Shown here in pieces: positions 15,180 through 24,087 of a stretch of 64,000 nucleotides of DNA. Every line of letters starts with the position of its first letter. Position 1 is the stretch's first letter. Made by a program: the position numbers and the translations under genes. The notes under the pieces are model-generated. The model saw only the letters and a list, made by a program, of their open reading frames with translations. It did not search any database and was not told the DNA's origin. The stretch is from Fictibacillus macauensis ZFHKF-1 (lineage in GTDB: Bacteria; Bacillota; Bacilli; Bacillales; Fictibacillaceae), in contig NZ_AKKV01000042.1 in assembly GCF_000269865.1 (NCBI RefSeq), positions 62,001-126,000 of the forward strand, in the 5' to 3' direction.

Positions 15180-15460
15180 CACTCTAGGCGGCAAAGCCAG
15201 GTGGAAACTGGCTTACGTAATTGGAATTGTATATCTCCGCTAAAGAGATAGTGATCGGCACATGTGCCGGACGCTAACGTAAAAGGAGAGGATACTATCA
15301 TAATAGCCGTAATGATTGTAGTTAAAACATAACAATTGTAAAAAAAGGAGGATAATAATGGGAAGACCACTAGTAGTGTTGAGCAAAACTACGTTTATAA
15401 AAAAGCGTAGTGTTATATGAAACAACGCTTGAAGAAGGCGTTGACAGCGCCATTGACCTA
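15180..15460 (+). ncRNA. Densely structured intergenic RNA region upstream of the TrmB-type gene
   Basis: Five perfect inverted repeats follow each other: AAGCCAG/CTGGCTT (15194-15214), TATCTC/GAGATA (15232-15250), CGGCACATGTGCCG (15256-15269), ACTACG/CGTAGT within the short frame at 15358-15420, and CAACGC/GCGTTG (about 15423-15443). Two ribosome binding site-like boxes, AAAGGAGAGG and AAAAGGAGG, lie among them. I do not recognise a known riboswitch. It may be a structured leader, a small RNA, or a set of small translated frames. Confidence 0.4.
15358..15420 (+). CDS. Putative 20-aa peptide with strong ribosome binding site
   Basis: ATG at 15358 follows AAAAGGAGGATAATA, as good a ribosome binding site as any in the window. 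The peptide, of 20 residues, starts MGRPLVVLSKTT and has a basic C-terminal half (KKRS). It could be a leader peptide or signalling peptide for the regulator gene that starts 87 bases downstream. No family is recognised. Confidence 0.4.
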   Translation: MGRPLVVLSKTTFIKKRSVI

Positions 15461-15507
15461 CAGTAGCATTACAATAAACTACCAGTTTTTTTGGAGGAGA
15501 AGCGCCT

Positions 15508-16296
15508 ATGCATCAATCATTAAAAAAACTTGGCATGACCGATCTTGAAGGAAAATGTTACGTTGTACTACATGAAACTCCGCGTCTTTCTGGCTATGAA
15601 GTAGCGAAGCGGGTCGGTGCATCGCGCCCCAATGTATATAGTGCCATACGTTCCTTGCTTACAAAAAATGCCTGTCGAGTCATTGAAGGTGAACACGCAA
15701 AATATGAGGCAGTGCCTATTGCAGACGTTTTAGAACGTTATAAAGAAGAGTTTCTTGAAACCGAACAAACGTTATTAGCGCACTTAAAGGAACAAAAAGC
15801 GCAGGCGCCTGTCTTTTATCATTGGGAAGAAGAAGCACACGTTCAACGCATCATTCACAAAGCCGTACGATCTGCCCAAACTACGCTCGTTCTAACAGTG
15901 TGGGCCCAAGACTTACCTCCTCTTGAGGCAGAGCTCGTAGCTGCACAAGACCGTGGTGTGACCGTCATTGTTCAAGTAATTGGCTCGTGTGTTTCAGCGC
16001 TACAGCATGTATATTTTCGAAATGAAGAAGATGATTGGCATAGTACGGAGCGAAAGTTTTCTGTGCTTTGTGATGAACGCACAGCGATCATAGGAAGTTT
16101 TGGCGGGGAACTTGTACCGGCAGCGGTAGAAAGTCAGCATCCGGCACTCATTGAAACGTTAAAAAACAGCTTTTATCAAGATATGATTTTAAAGCAAATT
16201 GAATATGATTTTAATGAAGAGTTAGAGGAAGCGTATGGAGAAAATTATGAGCGCCTCCTCTACCATATGATGTATGAAATAGGCTTGAAGATCTAG
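15508..16296 (+). CDS. TrmB-family transcriptional regulator
   Basis: The 262-residue protein has an N-terminal winged-helix domain (about residues 1-70: LGMTDLEGKCYVVLHETPRLSGYEVAKRVGASRPNVYSAIRSL, here in short pieces) characteristic of TrmB. A coiled linker (70-100) and a C-terminal phospholipase D-like effector domain follow. TrmB proteins usually sense sugars in archaea; Bacillus members have mostly unknown ligands. ATG at 15508 follows GGAGGAGAAGCGCCT. The 3' end overlaps the converging RsbR-like gene by four bases. The structured region upstream may control it. Confidence 0.85.
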   Translation: MHQSLKKLGMTDLEGKCYVVLHETPRLSGYEVAKRVGASRPNVYSAIRSLLTKNACRVIEGEHAKYEAVPIADVLERYKEEFLETEQTLLAHLKEQKAQAPVFYHWEEEAHVQRIIHKAVRSAQTTLVLTVWAQDLPPLEAELVAAQDRGVTVIVQVIGSCVSALQHVYFRNEEDDWHSTERKFSVLCDERTAIIGSFGGELVPAAVESQHPALIETLKNSFYQDMILKQIEYDFNEELEEAYGENYERLLYHMMYEIGLKI

Positions 16297-17084
16297 CGAG
16301 GTGCCTTGTGATATAAGGCATAAAGCGCACTTTGAACGTTGGCAAACGTAAGAACGCGGGTAAAATCAATGCCAAGCTGAACACTTGTAACCGCAATTTC
16401 TGGGCGAATGCCAGCAATCGCAACTTGCACACCAAGCAAGGAAAGTTGCTTAATGACTGTAAATACCTCATCTGCTACCGTAGTATCTAACGAAGCAACG
16501 CCAGAAAGATCGATAATCAGATGAGCGAGCTTTAGTTTTGTTACTTTTTGCATCGTTTGTTCTTGAATAACCGTAGCGCGGTGCGTATTAATTTCACCGG
16601 TTAAAGGCAAAATGCCAATTTCCGTTGTTAGTGGGATGACGGGGGCCCCCATTTGAAAAATAGAAGGTTCAGAGGCCTCTTGTTTATGATAAAAATCAAC
16701 GAAATGTTCAAGCAATTGTTTGAAAAAAAGCTGCAGCAATTCAAACCATTCGCTAAGCTGACCCGTCGTTATTTCTGTCGGATACATATCTGCAAATTGG
16801 CGAATGCGTCCAAAAGCAAGCACTTGACTGCGTTGAATTTGATGAACATTTTCGCGCAAAGAAATCGAATGATCATAGCGGTCTTGTGCAAGTTGCTGGA
16901 CCCATAGAAAGCGGTCATTTCTTTTAATAAAGTATGAAGCCAATCGGGTCGTAAGCGTTTGATGCTGCTCGCGAAGTGTTTGTTCGATGAGTTTAGATGT
17001 AGTAGCATCTCTCCCTTGAAGCCATTCCTCCGCCATGGATGAGGACTGATCATTCAAAAATGAAGAAAGTCGCTCGTTCATCAT
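16293..17084 (-). CDS. RsbR-type STAS-domain protein
   Basis: The 263-residue protein has an N-terminal helical domain of the non-heme globin-like RsbR type (about 1-140) and a C-terminal STAS domain (about 155-262) with the DLSGVASLDTTVADEVF segment. That segment holds phosphorylatable serine/threonine positions used in stressosomes. RsbR paralogues form the stressosome core with RsbS and signal through RsbT to the general stress response. No rsbS or rsbT is nearby, as is common for RsbR paralogues. ATG at 17084 follows AGGAGG with a short spacer. It is divergent from the response regulator gene. Confidence 0.88.
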   Translation of the reverse strand: MMNERLSSFLNDQSSSMAEEWLQGRDATTSKLIEQTLREQHQTLTTRLASYFIKRNDRFLWVQQLAQDRYDHSISLRENVHQIQRSQVLAFGRIRQFADMYPTEITTGQLSEWFELLQLFFKQLLEHFVDFYHKQEASEPSIFQMGAPVIPLTTEIGILPLTGEINTHRATVIQEQTMQKVTKLKLAHLIIDLSGVASLDTTVADEVFTVIKQLSLLGVQVAIAGIRPEIAVTSVQLGIDFTRVLTFANVQSALYALYHKAPR

Positions 17085-17263
17085 ACGATTCCTCCTATCA
17101 TGGAAATAAAGGTATTTACTATACAATCGGCAAGGAATGGTTGGCGTGAAGGGTTAGTGGCTAAAAAGAAGAGATTATGGAGCTATCCTCACTACTTCTG
17201 TATAACGAAAACGATTTCCTTCTATATTACTAAAATTTTTTTAGGAAAAAGGGTGTGATTTTA

Positions 17264-17908
17264 GTGCTAACGCTCCTTCTCGTAGATGATCATGCTGTCG
17301 TTCGCCAAGGGTTAACGATGCTACTTAATGCGGAACCGTCCTTTTCCGTCATTGGAGAAGCGGCAAATGGTGATGAAGCCATTGCGCAAGCGGCAGCGCT
17401 TTGTCCAGATGTAATCGTCATGGATGTTAGCATGCCTGGGCGTGATGGGCTATCTGCCTCCGCCGAAATTCATGCTTCCCAGCCAAACGTTGCGATATTA
17501 GTACTAACGATGCACAACGATGAGGGCTATATTTATCAAGCTAGGCAGGCTGGGGCCGCCGGCTGTATTTTAAAAAGTGCGCCTCATGAAGCACTAATAG
17601 AAGCCATTCATCAGATTAGTCGCGGTGAGCCGTATTGGCCAACTTCACGTAGGAAACCGCAAGTGGAGGAGGATCACCCGCTTTCGCAGCGCGAAAAGGA
17701 AGTGCTAACGCTCATTGCTAAAGGCTATTCGAATAAAGAGATTGCTCACGTTCTCGTAATTAGTGTAAAAACCGTTGAAACCCACAAAGGACATGTGATG
17801 GAAAAGCTAGGCATAAAAGCGCGTCATGAACTCGTAGATTATGCGCTAAAGAAAGGATTTTTAGGTTATGGACAATCATCTGCAATCTCCGATGATTCTA
17901 GTGAGTGA
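17264..17908 (+). CDS. NarL/LuxR-type response regulator
   Basis: The receiver domain (1-120) has the acidic pair in LLVDDH, the phosphoacceptor Asp54 in VIVMDVSMPG, and the conserved threonine and lysine (LVLTMHN, CILKSA). The C-terminal LuxR helix-turn-helix (about 140-200) reads LSQREKEVLTLIAKGYSNKEIAHVL in short. GTG at 17264 gives the standard phosphosite number and a good distance from AAAAAGGG; the in-frame GTG at 17255 is too close to that box. The gene overlaps the histidine kinase gene by 41 bases, so the two form one translationally coupled pair. Confidence 0.93.
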   Translation: MLTLLLVDDHAVVRQGLTMLLNAEPSFSVIGEAANGDEAIAQAAALCPDVIVMDVSMPGRDGLSASAEIHASQPNVAILVLTMHNDEGYIYQARQAGAAGCILKSAPHEALIEAIHQISRGEPYWPTSRRKPQVEEDHPLSQREKEVLTLIAKGYSNKEIAHVLVISVKTVETHKGHVMEKLGIKARHELVDYALKKGFLGYGQSSAISDDSSE

Positions 17909-19088
17909 TTGCCATGGAAAACTCATTTCGCAAGATTCTCAAAGTGTAAATGTATTGGGGGCAATTCAATTTCTCCCAGACCAATTAAGGGATGCAAAAT
18001 TGCCTGCAATTCTTTCTTTTGGTGAGCATGTCTACTATGTCGTCTGTCATACATTTTTGCACTATACCGTGTACGTGCTAACGCATGATCGAGGCGAAAC
18101 CGTTAAAGAACTAGCTGATGTGAAATTTGCCCTCGATGAAGCAGCGATCGTTGCCATTACCGACGAACGCGGAAAAATTACATACGTAAACGATACGTTT
18201 TGTGCGATTTCGCAATATACGCGTGAAGAGCTACTCGGTCGTGATCATCGCATGATTAATTCAGGCTATCATTCGCCTGCTTTTATGAAGAATTTATGGT
18301 ACACCATTTCGCGTGGAAACGTGTGGCGAGGAGAAGTAAAAAATAAGGCGAAAGATGGCAGCTATTATTGGGTAGATACAACCATCGTTCCGTTTCTTAC
18401 AGAAGAGGGAACACCTTATCAATATTTAGCCATTCGCTCCGAAATTACGGAAAAAAAGACCGTTCAAGACAAGTTACAACAAATGACAACACGCCTTTTA
18501 ACCGTTCAAGAAGAAGAGCGAAAGCGACTCTCGCGCAACTTGCATGACGGCATCGGACAAAATTTATATAGTCATCTTATTACGATCAGTCGCTTAGCAC
18601 GTGATCTGGACCATCCGTTACTTGCCCAACTACAGCAGGAGGCACAAGATTTAATAGAAGAAGTGCGCGATATTTCCTGGGAATTAAGACCGTCAGTGCT
18701 AGATGATTTAGGCTTACTACCGGCAATTACAACGTTTCTCTCGCGCTATCGTGAGCATTATGGCATTTTCGTCTCGTTTAGACATGAGGATTTTAAAGCA
18801 AGACTCCCTTCGACTCTTGAGACGACGATTTATCGAGTTATTCAAGAAGCATTAACGAATGTACGCAAGTATGCTGCAGTAGAGGAAGCGTGCGTTTCCA
18901 TTGTACGTGATGAACGACAAGTAACAGTGACCATTTCTGATCAAGGGAGGGGCTTTGATCGTCATGAAGCGCTAGGTGGCGTCGGATTATTTAGTATGAA
19001 AGAACGTGCCCATGCGAATGGTGGTACACTACATGTGGATAGTCAGAAGGGTCAGGGGACAACCGTCCAGCTTCAATTGCCATGCTAG
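17868..19088 (+). CDS. PAS-domain sensor histidine kinase (HisKA_3 type)
   Basis: The 406-residue kinase has an N-terminal region without membrane spans and a PAS domain (about 85-195: ITYVNDTFCAISQYTREELLG, then a PAC-like region ending IRSEITEKK). A HisKA_3 dimerisation helix carries phosphoacceptor His226 in SRNLHDGIGQ. The C-terminal HATPase domain has the N-box EALTNVRKYA and the GRGFD glycine box. It is predicted to be cytoplasmic, so it probably senses an internal redox or ligand signal. ATG at 17868 follows AAAGGA, inside the regulator gene. The target genes are unknown. Confidence 0.93.
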   Translation: MDNHLQSPMILVSDCHGKLISQDSQSVNVLGAIQFLPDQLRDAKLPAILSFGEHVYYVVCHTFLHYTVYVLTHDRGETVKELADVKFALDEAAIVAITDERGKITYVNDTFCAISQYTREELLGRDHRMINSGYHSPAFMKNLWYTISRGNVWRGEVKNKAKDGSYYWVDTTIVPFLTEEGTPYQYLAIRSEITEKKTVQDKLQQMTTRLLTVQEEERKRLSRNLHDGIGQNLYSHLITISRLARDLDHPLLAQLQQEAQDLIEEVRDISWELRPSVLDDLGLLPAITTFLSRYREHYGIFVSFRHEDFKARLPSTLETTIYRVIQEALTNVRKYAAVEEACVSIVRDERQVTVTISDQGRGFDRHEALGGVGLFSMKERAHANGGTLHVDSQKGQGTTVQLQLPC

Positions 19089-19123
19089 CTCTTTTGGCAA
19101 AGCGTAGTGATCTATGGTACGAT

Positions 19124-19153
19124 TGTTAACGCATTTTATAATGATAGTTAACA
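19124..19153 (+). promoter_or_regulatory. Inverted repeat around a -10 box
   Basis: TGTTAAC (19124-19130) and GTTAACA (19147-19153) are perfect inverted arms flanking TATAAT (19137-19142), 30 bases before the DUF1284 gene. This arrangement suits a repressor that blocks the promoter. The -35 region is weak. Confidence 0.45.
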
Positions 19154-19181
19154 TAAAGTGTTCTAAGAGGGAGGAACTCAC

Positions 19182-19598
19182 ATGATCTTGCTGCGCGGAC
19201 ACCATCTCTTTTGTCTACTAGGCTTTCGAGGTATGGGCTATTCAAAGGAATACGTTGACAATATGAAACAACTTCATAAAACATTACGTGAAAATCCAGA
19301 TTCAGCTGTGAAAATTATTCTTGGCCCAGACGAACTGTGTGCTCACTATCCAAATAGCGGAGAATATCATTGCCAAGCAGAAGAAATTTACGAGCGCGAT
19401 GCGGCGATTCTTCAGAAACTTCAACTGAACGTTGGTCAACAAACAACGTGGCGGGAGATTGAAACAGCCATTAAAAACTATAGCAAACCAGATGACATCG
19501 CCACCATTTGCGAAACCTGTTCATGGCGAACATACGGTGTATGTGAAGAAGGCATACGCGAAATGCATGAAGGAAAAGGATTGCGGGTGGTGAAGTAG
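19182..19598 (+). CDS. DUF1284-family cysteine-rich protein
   Basis: This 138-residue protein starts with LLRGHHLFCLLGFRGMGYS in short pieces, the signature of DUF1284, and carries a C-terminal cysteine cluster, ICETCSWRTYGVCEEG, plus the earlier LCAHYPNSGEYHC. The cysteine spacing suggests a metal or iron-sulfur site. The function is unknown. ATG at 19182 follows AGAGGGAGGAACTCAC. Its promoter carries the TGTTAAC inverted repeat described separately. Confidence 0.85.
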   Translation: MILLRGHHLFCLLGFRGMGYSKEYVDNMKQLHKTLRENPDSAVKIILGPDELCAHYPNSGEYHCQAEEIYERDAAILQKLQLNVGQQTTWREIETAIKNYSKPDDIATICETCSWRTYGVCEEGIREMHEGKGLRVVK

Positions 19599-19698
19599 CG
19601 AAATAGTAGGATGTTAAAATAAGTAATTTGTCCCTGGGTATTATCGTGTATCATATGTTACGATAATAGATAAATTTTCCAAAAGGGACTTGATAGTG

Positions 19699-20400
19699 AT
19701 GGTTGCGGATCAGTTATTGAAGAGGTACCGTGAAGATTTTTCTAGTAAGAGTAAACTATTATTAATTTGGAACCATAGTCGAACTCTAACAATACTAATC
19801 TTTTTATTTATACTAGGTGGGCTATATTATCCTTTGATAAATTTTAATCATGATAATTTCTATAGGGGCCTGTTATTCCTGGGTATGTGGGTTCTGATAT
19901 CTATTTCGATAATATACTGGTGTAAGAGAAAGTATAAACACACTGAGTTTATTAGGTTATTAACAATGGATTATGATAAAGAAATTTTTTTGAAAATATT
20001 AAAAGAAACTTCAGACGCTAGCACTCTAGAACAATTTCAATATTTAGAGCGGTACCTTATCAAGCATTATATACCTAAAAGAATTGAAATACCTTTTAAA
20101 AGTTTAATTGGAACAATGATTGTAGCTGGTATTTCTACTCCCTTATTGAATATAGGAGTAACTATGTATTTGCAAGGAAACGCTGAAAAATTTTCTATTA
20201 TTATGTCGATTTATCTCCAGTGGTTTAGCATTTTAGTATGGGCTAGCATAATTACCTACTTTGTTAGAACGTTCATTATACGTCGAAAAGAAGAAACTCA
20301 AAAAACAATTTTAAGCCACTTAAGAGAAATAATTTATCTCAAACAAATTAAAGCATCTAATCATCAAAGTCGGTCCTCTAAACCTAGAAACCGGCTATAA
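19699..20400 (+). CDS. Hypothetical membrane protein, about 233 aa
   Basis: There are two pairs of membrane helices, at about residues 28-50 and 58-76 and then 145-165 and 178-200. Between them is a soluble stretch rich in charged residues, and the tail is basic (QSRSSKPRNRL). I recognise no family. The gene is more AT-rich than its neighbours by eye, which may point to later acquisition. The frame opens with TTG at 19690; ATG at 19699, with AAAAGGGAC about ten bases upstream, was preferred, and GTG at 19696 is equally possible. It converges with the lipoprotein gene at 20454. Confidence 0.65.
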   Translation: MVADQLLKRYREDFSSKSKLLLIWNHSRTLTILIFLFILGGLYYPLINFNHDNFYRGLLFLGMWVLISISIIYWCKRKYKHTEFIRLLTMDYDKEIFLKILKETSDASTLEQFQYLERYLIKHYIPKRIEIPFKSLIGTMIVAGISTPLLNIGVTMYLQGNAEKFSIIMSIYLQWFSILVWASIITYFVRTFIIRRKEETQKTILSHLREIIYLKQIKASNHQSRSSKPRNRL

Positions 20401-20453
20401 ATGTTCATGGAGTACTTTTTTTGTAGCCTCCCAATTTTTCTTTGTGGCTCCTT

Positions 20454-20873
20454 CTAAAGCCCTTCTCGAAAAGCAGACGCATCCTTTGCATCTACTTCAA
20501 ACGTCTCCGTATCATCCCCGACAAGACGAATAAAATAGCCATTGTCGTCTGTTTCGTTCATTTCTAGAAGGCGACTGCCACCTTTGGCATCGTTTGTTTT
20601 AAAGAGGAGAAGCACATCGTAATCTGTTTTGTCCATAGAGTGTTGGACGCGATGCGCTTTTTTTAGTATTTGCTTAAAAGAATCAATGTCTTTTTTATTC
20701 GTTAATTTTTTAAACGGTTTTTGTGCAGAAGTATTACTAAATGTACTGGATTTTGAGATGCATACAGATCTAATGTCATCTAAAAGATTGTTGTCTAGCA
20801 AAGGATCTGTAGAAGAAGTGCAAGCCGCTAATAAGCTCATGGTGATTCCTACAAAACAGAGCACTCTTTTCAT
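20454..20873 (-). CDS. Putative lipoprotein, 139 aa
   Basis: The N terminus MKRVLCFVGITMSLLAACTSS is a classical lipoprotein signal with lipobox LAAC, so the mature protein should be anchored by Cys18. The remaining 120 residues contain no domain I recognise; they include a lysine-rich stretch and an acidic C-terminal half likely to fold as a small alpha/beta domain. ATG at 20873 is preceded by GGAGG and a 6-base spacer. The open frame extends well upstream, but without a ribosome binding site. Confidence 0.75.
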   Translation of the reverse strand: MKRVLCFVGITMSLLAACTSSTDPLLDNNLLDDIRSVCISKSSTFSNTSAQKPFKKLTNKKDIDSFKQILKKAHRVQHSMDKTDYDVLLLFKTNDAKGGSRLLEMNETDDNGYFIRLVGDDTETFEVDAKDASAFREGL

Positions 20874-21069
20874 AATTAACCTCCAAGTTAGTAAATTTTT
20901 ACTAATATACCATATCGAGAGTTTTCGTACAAATAGGTGTGTGCTCTTAGTACGACTGTCCAAGCGTAAGTGAGGATGAATGAATAGGATGTATAGAAGT
21001 AAATAATGCAGATCGATGTATCTGTATTGTATTTCACACACCCTAAGTGCAGAAAGGAACATTCACTCG

Positions 21070-21567
21070 ATGGAACGTAAGTACACTCACTATGAGGATA
21101 AAAGCGACTATGAGAAAAAAGAGCGTTTTGGACAGGACTATGAAAAGTGTCAAAGTGTCATTAAGAACGCGGAACAATTAATAGAAGAAGACTTGTTGTT
21201 ACGACAGAAAACAAAATTACTCGATGCGCGGATAGGACAACTTCTTGAAGAAGTGATGCGTTTACAAGACCGACGTCGTCTCATGGTTGAGCGCGAATTA
21301 CTGCTTCGAGAAACCGCAGAAGATTTGCTTAACAATTCTTGTTGTGATTATGGAAATAGGGATACAGCTAGATGTGTGAGATTGTATAACGAAATAGAAC
21401 TTTTACGTGATGGTGTTCTAGCATTACGACGTTCGAGTACTGACTTAGTTTCGTTGGCAACGCTTGATTGGGAACGATCTGATAACCTTGCGCTGAAATT
21501 AGACAGAAAAGAACAACAATATCGAGCGTGCGTAAAAGGTTATTGCGGTGATAAAGAGTGGAAATAG
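21070..21567 (+). CDS. Hypothetical coiled-coil protein, 165 aa
   Basis: The sequence is strongly helical and charged. A long heptad-like region at about 25-95 (AEQLIEEDLLLRQKTKLLDARIG and following, in short) predicts a coiled coil. A CC pair and two further cysteines lie near the centre and C terminus. There is no signal peptide or membrane span. I do not recognise it. ATG at 21070 follows AAAGGAAC. A strong terminator lies directly downstream. Confidence 0.6.
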   Translation: MERKYTHYEDKSDYEKKERFGQDYEKCQSVIKNAEQLIEEDLLLRQKTKLLDARIGQLLEEVMRLQDRRRLMVERELLLRETAEDLLNNSCCDYGNRDTARCVRLYNEIELLRDGVLALRRSSTDLVSLATLDWERSDNLALKLDRKEQQYRACVKGYCGDKEWK

Positions 21568-21575
21568 AGTAGACA

Positions 21576-21615
21576 AGCGAGGAGGAACCTAAGCGTTACT
21601 CCTCGCTGCTTTATT
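21576..21615 (+). terminator. Terminator after the coiled-coil gene
   Basis: AGCGAGGAG pairs with CTCCTCGCT; the tail is only moderately T-rich. Confidence 0.7.
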
Positions 21616-21632
21616 GTGTTATAAAAACGCGT

Positions 21633-22367
21633 CTAGCTTTTTCGGCAACAGAAAGCTAATACAAGAGGAATGCGTTGGCGCCGCTCGTATTCTAACGAAT
21701 CAGTAAAGTGTTCGCGTAGTGGCTTGCCTTCGCGAAGATCGGTTATTGTAAAGCCGGCAGCGCGTAAAGTAGTAAAATAGTGTTCAATGGTGTGATGGTA
21801 TTTAATTACGGTTTCGTTGATCCATGGTTCTTTTCGTTCACCTTCTAGAAAGTAGTCATCAACGATCCAATTGTCACGGCGGTCGCTAGTAGTTTTGCTT
21901 TTAAATGAAGCGGTTGTAAGAGGGTGTTGAACGCTAAAGACAAATGTTCCATTGTGCTTTAGTGTTTGATAGATTTTTTCAAATAATGGAGAGAGTTTTT
22001 CTACATAATGAATGGCAAAGCGTGAGGTAACTAGATTGAATGTGTCTTTTGGATAGAGATACTGCTCCATTGTATGGCGATGGATGAGGCCATTAAGATG
22101 GGCGAGGTTTTGCTGAGCGGCGTCAGCCATACGGGAGGAACCTTCTACGCCATGATACGTTGCTGCACCTTGGTCTAACAATTCGACGCCGAAGGAAGCA
22201 TCGCCACAGCCGAGATCTAAGATGTCTAGATTCGTTACATCTCCAATTAAAGCATACATAATGGGCTTTTCAATGGCATTGTTAGGACTTTCTTTGCGAT
22301 TTCTTCTTTTCATATAGTTGGTAAAAAAAGTATCTTTTTCGTAAGCACTACTTCCTTTGTATTCCAT
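21633..22367 (-). CDS. Class I SAM-dependent methyltransferase
   Basis: The 244-residue protein has the Rossmann-like methyltransferase core with motif I at residues 49-57 (ILDLGCGDASFG), the acidic loop HGVEGSS after strand 2, and a motif IV region around FNLVTSRFAIHYV. It resembles Methyltransf_11-type enzymes that modify small molecules or lipids, but no substrate can be given. ATG at 22367 is preceded by GGAGGTAGT. It is divergent from the flavin amine oxidase gene. Confidence 0.88.
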   Translation of the reverse strand: MEYKGSSAYEKDTFFTNYMKRRNRKESPNNAIEKPIMYALIGDVTNLDILDLGCGDASFGVELLDQGAATYHGVEGSSRMADAAQQNLAHLNGLIHRHTMEQYLYPKDTFNLVTSRFAIHYVEKLSPLFEKIYQTLKHNGTFVFSVQHPLTTASFKSKTTSDRRDNWIVDDYFLEGERKEPWINETVIKYHHTIEHYFTTLRAAGFTITDLREGKPLREHFTDSLEYERRQRIPLVLAFCCRKS

Positions 22368-22539
22368 ATACTACCTCCTCCATGTTTAACCACTTTACAT
22401 ACGATACCATAAAAGGTAAAAAAATCAACGCTTTTCCCGCCCACGATACTTACTATCATCAAGCATTCGTAAATACCCCGCATGTTTACCGTATTCTGTG
22501 AATAGGGTGTAAAGAGACAAGTTGTAAGGGGGAGGGTGT

Positions 22540-24000
22540 ATGCAGGCAGAGGCACTGACAGAGGTGGAGATGGCGCACATCTTGCGGTATGGAATGCCAA
22601 AGGCGACATCTCCGCGCCGCGTCATTATTGCAGGAGGTGGAATGTCAGGGCTTGCTGCGTGTCTTCTCTTAAAGGAAGCAGGACATGACGTTGTATTGTT
22701 AGAGGCGTCGCATCGCATTGGTGGCCGCGTGTTAACCATTTCTGAGCCGTTTTCAGAAGGCCATTATTTTGAAGCGGGGGCGATGCGCATTCCGGAGACG
22801 CATTCGCTCGTGCTCAGTTTAGTAGAGCGCTTTGGACTGAAGCTCGAACCGTTTTATACGTCACGACCAGAAGATCTTTATTATATTAATGGGCGACGGA
22901 TGAATGCAGCGGCGTATGAGCAAGATCCTGATGCGCTAGATTTTCCTGTCGCACCGCAAGAGAAAGGCTTTACAGCGGATCAGCTTATGCATTATGCGAC
23001 TGAGCCCCTTGTTCATTTTATTGATGAAGATCCCGAGAAGCATTGGCCACTTGTCATTAAGCGGCTCGGAGGCTATTCTGTGGATCGTTTTTTAAAAGAA
23101 AATCCATATGGGCGCTCCCTTTCACCTGGGGCGGTTGACATGATTAAAGTGATGTTGTCATTAGAAGGCTTTCCGGAGTTGTCGTTTTTAGAGATTTTTC
23201 GCGACATTCTTGTGTTGTTCAAGCGAGATTTAAAATTTTTTCAAATAGTAGGTGGTAATGATCAGCTGCCAAAACGGCTTGCGAAGGAAGTGACAGCGGA
23301 GATTTGTTTCGGGCAGCGGGTATCCCGAATTACGCAGAACGAAGAAGGTGTGCGCTTGAATACGAAGCATCCGCAAACCGGCACAACGTATGAAGTGCAA
23401 GGAGATTGTGCCCTGATTACCATTCCGTTTTCTGTCTTAAACTTCGTACGCTTTGAACCGTATGATTCGTTATCGTATTTAAAACGGCGAGCCATTCGCG
23501 AGCTTCATTATGCACCTGCGACGAAAATTGCGGTTGAATTTCGCTCACGCTTTTGGGAACAAGAAGGTTTGTTTGGAGGCAAGGCGGTCAGTGATTTGCC
23601 GATACGCTTTGCACATTATCCGTCCTACCGCGTGCAAGGTAGTTCAGGAGGTGTCGTCGTAACGAGTTATACGTGGGAAGATGATTCTAACATTTGGAGC
23701 TTGTTGCCCAATGATGTACGCATTACGGAATCACTGCGGTGCTTTGCACTTATTCATGGGAACACGGTGTACGATGAACTCGTTACGGGATCTTCGTATA
23801 GCTGGGGACGCAATCCTTTTAATGGCGGGGGCTTTACGATGTTTAAACCGTATCAAGAAGAAGAGTTTGGTCATGCGATTGGGACGAGAGAGGGGCATCT
23901 GTACTTTGCGGGAGAACATGCCTCCGATCACCACGGATGGATGCAAGGTGCATTAAAATCGGCTGTGAAAGCAGCGGTGGCCATTCAATATTATCAATAG
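22540..24000 (+). CDS. Flavin-containing amine oxidase (L-amino acid/monoamine oxidase type)
   Basis: The 486-residue flavoprotein has the FAD dinucleotide-binding motif IAGGGMSGLAACLLLKEAG (in short pieces, residues 30-48) and the adjacent RIGGRV motif. A C-terminal FAD-binding segment reads YFAGEHAS and HGWMQGALKSA. It would oxidise an amine or amino acid to the imine with release of ammonia and hydrogen peroxide. The substrate is not determined. There is no signal peptide, though an unusual 25-residue N-terminal helix precedes the flavin motif. ATG at 22540 follows AAGGGGGAGGG. Confidence 0.9.
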   Translation: MQAEALTEVEMAHILRYGMPKATSPRRVIIAGGGMSGLAACLLLKEAGHDVVLLEASHRIGGRVLTISEPFSEGHYFEAGAMRIPETHSLVLSLVERFGLKLEPFYTSRPEDLYYINGRRMNAAAYEQDPDALDFPVAPQEKGFTADQLMHYATEPLVHFIDEDPEKHWPLVIKRLGGYSVDRFLKENPYGRSLSPGAVDMIKVMLSLEGFPELSFLEIFRDILVLFKRDLKFFQIVGGNDQLPKRLAKEVTAEICFGQRVSRITQNEEGVRLNTKHPQTGTTYEVQGDCALITIPFSVLNFVRFEPYDSLSYLKRRAIRELHYAPATKIAVEFRSRFWEQEGLFGGKAVSDLPIRFAHYPSYRVQGSSGGVVVTSYTWEDDSNIWSLLPNDVRITESLRCFALIHGNTVYDELVTGSSYSWGRNPFNGGGFTMFKPYQEEEFGHAIGTREGHLYFAGEHASDHHGWMQGALKSAVKAAVAIQYYQ

Positions 24001-24087
24001 TTACCGCTTTTTTCCGTTACCTTGCAATCTTCTAGTGTTATGGTACGATAGAATATCTATTTAATGCCTGGTGAGAAGGGAACATAT

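Noticed and set aside
15180-15300. Cyclic-di-GMP (GEMM) riboswitch suggested by GGCAAAGCC
   Set aside because: The remaining conserved GEMM segments and tetraloop-receptor parts are missing.
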